In this document: piece by piece, positions 6,924 through 11,190 of the stretch
How positions within the stretch are numbered: the stretch's first letter is position 1
Layout of the letters: every line of letters begins with the position of its first letter
Assembly (NCBI GenBank): GCA_023807065.1
Contig: JAJJLU010001049.1
Span: 1 to 11,190 of the forward strand
Direction: 5' to 3'
Origin: Isotricha intestinalis
Taxonomy: Eukaryota; Ciliophora; Litostomatea; Vestibuliferida; Isotrichidae
Length of the DNA stretch: 11,190 nt
Made by a program: the position numbers and the translations under genes
Notes under the pieces: model-generated
What the model was told of the DNA's origin: nothing
The model's database searches: none
What the model saw: the letters and a program-made list of their open reading frames with translations, nothing else

Positions 6924-8668
6924 ATGAAAGATATATCATATCCAAAGAAAACTTATTCTAATATATTAGAATCAATGAATAAACAATCAAATAAAAATAA
7001 TAAAAGTGAAGAACAAAATAATTGTCTTCCTTCTTTTTTAATTAATTCTTTAGATGATTTTGAAAATGAAGAAAATAATCATCTTAATAATGAAGACAAA
7101 TTTCCTTCTAATGAACATACTATTGATAAAAATGAATTAAAAAATGAACAAAAAAATATCAATAATAATTTTTTTGACAACAACCAAAATGAATGGAAAA
7201 AAAATAATTTTAAAAATAAATTTAATTTGTTTTCTAAAGAAAATAACTTTTATGATGATGATAATGATTTTAATAAGAATAATAATAATATATATGATAA
7301 TTATTTAAAAAATTTTAATCAAAATCAATTGTATAATTATAATTTTTTTATTCCTAAAAATTATAATTTAAATAATCATTTACAAAACAACATAACAAAT
7401 AATAATAATAATAATAATAATAATTATAATTATAATAATTATAATAATAATTATAATCAAAATTTTGAAAATAATAATTATTTAAACCAACCAAATCTTT
7501 TACAAATATTTTTAAATTTCCAAATGATGAATCAACAAATGCAAAATTTATCAATAAATAATTTTAATCCAATGATAAATCAACTATTTTTAATGAATAT
7601 ATTTCAAAATCATACAGAGCAAAAATTAAATGAAAATGAGAAAGAAAATATAAAAAAGAAAAAAAAACAAAATAATCAAAAATCCCAAAATGAAAATAGA
7701 GAAAATGATCAATCAATGGATAATATATTATTATTAAGTGATAATGAATTTTATTCTTTAATAATAACTCAAAAAGGATCAAGAGAAGTTCAAAATTTAT
7801 TAAAAAAATCAAATGAAAAAGAAATAGATAATATTATTCAAAAGTTAAAATTTCAATTTAGTGATATTATGATAGATAAATATGGAAATTATTTTAGTCA
7901 AAAATTAATTCAAATATGTAATGAAAAACAAAGAATAAAAATATTATCTTTTATAGAAAAAAGATTTATAGAAATTTCAAATAATTCTTTTGGAACTCAT
8001 CCTTTACAAAATTTATAGAAATAATAAATAATAAAGAAGAAAAAGAATTAATATTAAAATATATAAAAAATAAAGTATGTGAATTATCTTTAGATTCTAA
8101 AGGAACTCATGTATTACAAAAATTTATTTCAAGAACAAATGATAATGAAAGAAAAGAATTAAATGATAATATTATTAATAATATTCCAATGTTAATTGAT
8201 GATCCTTTTGGAGTTTGTGTTTTAATTAAATTAATTAAGCATACTAATGAAAAATACATTAAAGAAAAAATTATTAATTTTATTTCAAATGGTGATATTC
8301 TAAGTTTTATTACTCATCCTTATGCTAATTATGTTGTTCAAAGCTTTTTTAATCCTAATGATATTTATTTATGTAATAATATTATTATTGTCATTGTTGA
8401 TAATTATTATGATTTATCCATGAAAAAATTCTCTTCGAATGTTGTTGAAAATTGTATTAAATATGGAGATGAAAAAATTGTTAAAAAAATTTTCAATGAT
8501 ATTATTTCTAATGATAAATTAGAAAATTTACTTAATAATACTTATGGAAATTTTGTTATTGAAAAATTAATTGCTAGATTAAATAAAAATGAAAAAAATG
8601 AAATTATTCTTAAAATAGGAAATCAAAAAAATTTATCTAATACTATTATGAATTTGTTGTATAAATAA
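6924..8668 (+). CDS. Pumilio/PUF RNA-binding protein, two frames joined by a -1 shift
   Basis: Frame 1 runs from ATG 6924 to TAG 8018 and frame 2 from about 8015 to TAA 8668; joined by a -1 shift they give 581 residues. Residues 1-265 are a disordered Asn-rich region with a run of nine Asn at 159-167. Residues about 275-565 form eight PUF repeats, the usual number for Pumilio-type proteins. The RNA-reading triplets at helix positions 12/13/16 are: repeat 1 S286/R287/Q290 (A), repeat 2 N322/Y323/Q326 (U), repeat 3 T358/H359/Q362, repeat 4 T395/H396/Q399, repeat 5 V431/C432/I435, repeat 6 N469/Y470/Q473 (U), repeat 7 S505/N506/E509 (G), repeat 8 N543/F544/E547. Read in reverse this suits a UGUANAUA-like target, as in PUM/FBF proteins that repress mRNAs through their 3' UTRs. 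The shift falls just after FGTHPLQNL in repeat 3; IEIINNKEEKELI follows in the new frame without losing a residue. Frame 1 alone would keep only two and a half repeats and should not bind RNA. Pseudogene or sequencing error remain possible. Confidence 0.85.
7398..7424 (+). repeat. (AAT)9 microsatellite encoding polyasparagine
   Basis: Nine consecutive AAT codons in frame inside the disordered N-terminal part of the PUF protein (Asn159-167). Further AAT/TAT codons follow to about 7460 as an Asn/Tyr stretch. Asn runs of this kind are typical of AT-rich protist genomes and are probably length-variable. Confidence 0.9.
8009..8018 (+). promoter_or_regulatory. Candidate -1 ribosomal frameshift site A AAT TTA TAG
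   Basis: In the frame of the upstream PUF repeats the codons read CAA AAT TTA TAG. The heptamer A AAT TTA has the X XXY YYZ form of simultaneous-slippage sites and is directly followed by the stop codon, the same arrangement as the Rous sarcoma virus gag-pol site. Slipping one base back gives AAT TTA ATA GAA and enters the frame that encodes repeats 3b-8. The two frames overlap only between 7985 and 8018, so the shift must happen close to here. No GC-rich stimulatory stem or pseudoknot is visible within the next 60 bases, which are almost only A and T. The same heptamer in the same reading phase also occurs in repeat 1 (about 7791-7800) without a stop after it. Confidence 0.4.
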
Positions 8669-8897
8669 TAATTTTTATTTTCCGGTTTTTTATATTTTTT
8701 TTTGTTTGGATTCTCAAATTTTTTTTTGTTGTTTTTTCTTATATATTTATGGTATTGATTAATTAATAGTATTTACTTTATTTTTATTTTATTATTCAAA
8801 TATTTAAATTTAATGTCTTATAAATTTAATATTTTTTAAAACTATAAAAATAAAATTATTTATAAATATTATTTCTAATAGAAAAAAAAGATTTTAA
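8669..8897. terminator. Convergent 3' ends of the PUF and membrane-protein genes
   Basis: A 229-base gap into which both genes run. It is T-rich on the plus strand just after the PUF stop, with one GC-bearing stretch, TTTCCGGTTTT at about 8680-8690. Several AATAAA-like strings occur on both strands, but in this composition they cannot be assigned as polyadenylation signals. Confidence 0.35.
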
Positions 8898-10754
8898 TTA
8901 TAAAGCACTAATATTATGTTGTTCTAACTTAAATTTATTTTCAACCCATTTAGTAAGTTTTAAATCAATCATATTAGAATTATTAGATAAATTATCATAA
9001 CAATCTATAAATTTTTCATAAGAACATGTTTCAAAATCAATTAAATTTACTCTTTCAGGATCAAGCATAAATTTAGTTAAAGAATTTAAAAGAAGAAGTT
9101 GATTATCTTTTAAAATTAAATTTTTAAATCTATCCAATTCTAAATTTTTTTTTAATATATATATTAAATCTGTTCTTTCTATTATTAATTCTCTTCCTCC
9201 AATAAAAGAATTATATTTTGGATTATATTTATCTTTTTTTAAAGTAAATTTACATGATTCAAAACAATTTAAACTAAATCTATTACTTTTTACTTTTTCA
9301 AAATGATCTTTTATATGATTATTTCTTTTTAAATTTTCTATATAATTTTCTCTTTCAAAATATTTACCACTGCTTAAAAAACTATTATTTATTTCTTTAT
9401 TATTATTATGAGCAGATAAATTTAAATTTATTTTTATTTCTTCTTGTTTATTTAAATTAGAAACTATATTTAAATAATTTAAAGTATCATCTTTTAAATT
9501 CAAATTTACTGTTGATGAATTTTTTCCTTTAAAAGATTTTTTAACAAAATTATTAGTTATTTGAGGAGAAAGTTTTTTATCAGAAATATTTTGAAATAAT
9601 CCTTTTTCAAAATAGTCTTTTTCTTTTTTAGCATTTCTCAAAACAATACTATCTCTTTTTTTTCTTTTAGATTGTTTACTAACGAAAGTATCAGAAAATT
9701 GAAAATATTTAATAATATCATCAACATCAAATAATTTATTAATTAGTAATTGATAATAAGAAGCTTTATCATTAAAATAATTAATAAAAGAAGCAATTAA
9801 AGTCATTGCTCTTATAATTCCTCCTAATTCCGCAACCCAATTTTGAAATTTATAATATTTTCTATATATTTCATTTTTAGTATAATCCATTTTAAAATCT
9901 ATTGTTATATTAAAATCTTTAGGATTATCTATATTATATATATATTCTTTTATATTTCTTATTTTATGTAATTCTTTCTTTGTAAATATTTCAAATAAAT
10001 ATCCTTTATCTGTATATACTTTTGTCAATGATAATGTTACTTCTATTAATTTACTTGTATTTTTATTAAATGTTAATTCAAATTTTTTTACTATATCACT
10101 TGAAAAATTTTTAAATTTACGAAAATCATATTTTGTGTCAAAGTACAATATTGATAATTTAGATATTTTTAAAATTTCTTTTATTTCTTCTTCACTTTTA
10201 CATTTTGGATTATTTAAACATGGTTTTATTATTAATTTTAAATATGCATAATTTTTAAATTTATTTGTTCCTTTTATATAATAATTCATATTTAAATTCT
10301 TAGGACATAAAAATTTACTTATATTTAAATCATAAAAAGAATTATCATTATTATTACTTGAAAAATCATTTTCATTACAAATTCCTAATTCAATTTCTTT
10401 TGAATTTTCTTCAATATTTCCATTTATAATATTTTTCATATATAAATTAAAGTAAAGATAAGAAATTGGATTGATAAAATTTCCATTATTAAAAAAAGAA
10501 AAGAAAAAAGAAAAATATTCTTTAGAAAAAATAATTTTATCATTTTCTGAAATTTCTCTTTCAGTATCAATAATTTTAGGAACTACTCTATAAACTAATT
10601 CTTGTCCAAAATATAAGGAAGAAAGAATAAAAAAACAATAAACAATAATACATAAAAAACCTCCTAATAAAGTTTGAACTCTTGACATATTATCTATTCT
10701 TAAAAAAGGTTGTCTTCCTATTATATCTGCTTGAGATAATATAGATTTTGACAT
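8898..10754 (-). CDS. Two-pass transmembrane protein of a ciliate-expanded family
   Basis: A 618-residue intronless minus-strand frame from ATG at 10754 to TAA at 8898. A short N-terminal tail (residues 1-26, with QPFLRIDNMSR) precedes membrane segment 1 at about 27-49 (TLLGGFLCIIVYCFFILSSL). A luminal or extracellular domain follows at 50-305. It has four cysteines, C126, C150, C179 and C185, spaced as two likely disulphide pairs around FLCPKNLN and PCLNNPKCKSEEEI. Membrane segment 2 is at about 308-327, with the hallmark 'NWVAELGGIIRAMTLIASFI'. It leads into NDKASYYQLLINKLFDVDD and a long charged cytoplasmic tail with a second ordered block near 520-590. I know this architecture (Gly-Gly in the first segment, Cys-containing ectodomain, W-x-x-x-L-G-G before the second) from numerous unnamed 'transmembrane protein, putative' genes in Tetrahymena and Paramecium. 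No biochemical role is established as far as I know. The gene reads away from the telomere and is the last gene before the chromosome end. Confidence 0.85.
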   Translation of the reverse strand: MSKSILSQADIIGRQPFLRIDNMSRVQTLLGGFLCIIVYCFFILSSLYFGQELVYRVVPKIIDTEREISENDKIIFSKEYFSFFFSFFNNGNFINPISYLYFNLYMKNIINGNIEENSKEIELGICNENDFSSNNNDNSFYDLNISKFLCPKNLNMNYYIKGTNKFKNYAYLKLIIKPCLNNPKCKSEEEIKEILKISKLSILYFDTKYDFRKFKNFSSDIVKKFELTFNKNTSKLIEVTLSLTKVYTDKGYLFEIFTKKELHKIRNIKEYIYNIDNPKDFNITIDFKMDYTKNEIYRKYYKFQNWVAELGGIIRAMTLIASFINYFNDKASYYQLLINKLFDVDDIIKYFQFSDTFVSKQSKRKKRDSIVLRNAKKEKDYFEKGLFQNISDKKLSPQITNNFVKKSFKGKNSSTVNLNLKDDTLNYLNIVSNLNKQEEIKINLNLSAHNNNKEINNSFLSSGKYFERENYIENLKRNNHIKDHFEKVKSNRFSLNCFESCKFTLKKDKYNPKYNSFIGGRELIIERTDLIYILKKNLELDRFKNLILKDNQLLLLNSLTKFMLDPERVNLIDFETCSYEKFIDCYDNLSNNSNMIDLKLTKWVENKFKLEQHNISAL

Positions 10755-11175
10755 ATTTTTTATTTATTTATTTTCATGTTTTTTATGAGCAAAAATTTAA
10801 ATAATCATTTTTTTTTTTGATATTATTTATTTAAATATTAATTAACAATTCTTTCTTTTAATTTAAATTAATATTGATAATCAAAGTATTTTCATAAATA
10901 AATCTTAATTTATTCAAATTAATCCTTATTAATTTATGAAAAATTGATTTAAGACAATTTAATATTGATAATATCTTTAATAATCTTTCTTTTTTTTATT
11001 GTATAATATATTGTTCCTTTAAAAATTTATAGAAATGAAAGTTTTTCTTTCTTTTAATAATCAATTAAATATGATTAATTAATTTTTTTAAAACAGTTAT
11101 ATTTTTTTAAAGGAATTAAATTTTTTTCAGTTTTTGTTTTTTTTAAATTTGATTGAATAAAATTAATTTTTTATT
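10755..11175. other. Upstream region of the membrane-protein gene and subtelomere
   Basis: 421 bases with no open frame of note. The inner part must serve as the leftward promoter of the membrane-protein gene. The outer part is subtelomeric. A 12-base inverted repeat, TTCCTTTAAAAA at 11014-11025 and its complement at 11104-11115, is present; its arms are 78 bases apart and its significance is unclear. Confidence 0.5.
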
Positions 11176-11190
11176 ATTGGGGATTGGGGA
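11176..11190 (+). repeat. Telomere repeat (ATTGGGG)2 plus A at the right edge
   Basis: The last 15 bases read ATTGGGGATTGGGGA, two full seven-base units and the first base of a third. They stand out sharply because four-G runs occur nowhere else in the window. The G-rich strand runs 5' to 3' toward the end, the orientation of a right-hand telomere. The complementary unit CCCCAAT is, from memory, the repeat reported for Entodinium macronuclear chromosomes. Only two units are visible, so a trimmed contig end is assumed. Confidence 0.75.

Noticed and set aside
7354..7812. Two minus-strand frames (66 and 82 codons) opposite the PUF N-terminal region
   Set aside because: Tyr/Asn and Leu/Phe shadows of Asn-rich codons; the plus strand encodes the PUF protein here.
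8011..8018. TTTATAG as a 3' splice site explaining the PUF frame change
   Set aside because: The sequence up to this AG encodes well-matched PUF repeat 3, and no GT donor lies close enough for an intron that would keep repeats 2 and 3.
1..11190. tRNA, rRNA, CRISPR arrays, transposase or reverse-transcriptase genes
   Set aside because: No GC-richer structured segments, spaced direct repeats or catalytic motifs of mobile-element proteins were seen on either strand.

Overview
The window is extremely AT-rich DNA, with gene-dense, intron-poor protein-coding DNA, and most likely comes from the macronuclear genome of a ciliate that uses conventional stop codons. Four things point to a ciliate. The membrane protein on the minus strand at 8898-10754 has the architecture of a large ciliate family. 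Predicted proteins are rich in Asn, Lys and Glu. Intergenic gaps are short. The right edge ends in two copies of ATTGGGG plus one base (11176-11190), G-rich strand running outward, as a chromosome end should. From memory, CCCCAAT/ATTGGGG is the telomere repeat reported for the rumen ciliate Entodinium, so a rumen (litostome) ciliate is my best guess; this needs checking. TAA ends six of the seven complete or recognisable reading frames and TGA ends one, so TAA is not a sense codon here.

Layout, left to right. (1) Positions 1-207, minus strand: the N-terminal 69 residues of a gene running off the left edge. (2) 208-1278: about 1.1 kb with no convincing gene. (3) 1279-1867, plus: a broken relic of a PPIL4-type cyclophilin/RRM protein. 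(4) 1943-2779, plus: a basic protein with two E-x-T-[W/F]-x-P motifs of the kind seen in ciliate cytoskeletal proteins. (5) 2965-3672, plus: an unrecognised basic protein. (6) 4059-4784, plus: a Glu/Lys low-complexity protein. (7) 5150-6172, plus: a RING-H2/coiled-coil protein resembling the TRAIP ubiquitin ligase. (8) 6924-8668, plus: a Pumilio/PUF RNA-binding protein split into two frames by a -1 shift. (9) 8898-10754, minus: a two-pass membrane protein. (10) 10755-11175: its upstream region and the subtelomere, then the telomere repeat.

The most interesting item is the PUF gene. Its eight-repeat domain is complete only if the ribosome shifts -1 inside repeat 3. The shift point carries the heptamer A AAT TTA followed at once by TAG, the same arrangement as the known Rous sarcoma virus gag-pol site. 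A one-base homopolymer deletion is the main competing explanation. Also notable are a GC-containing motif (AAGGCGG) just upstream of both the Glu/Lys gene and the TRAIP-like gene, one copy closely matching an E2F/DP site, and a PUF-type element in the likely 3' UTR of the TRAIP-like gene, next door to the PUF gene.

The genes do not form an obvious pathway. Genes 4-8 lie on one strand but with separate intergenic leaders, so they are probably transcribed singly. The TRAIP-like and Glu/Lys genes may share cell-cycle control through the E2F-like motif (inference).
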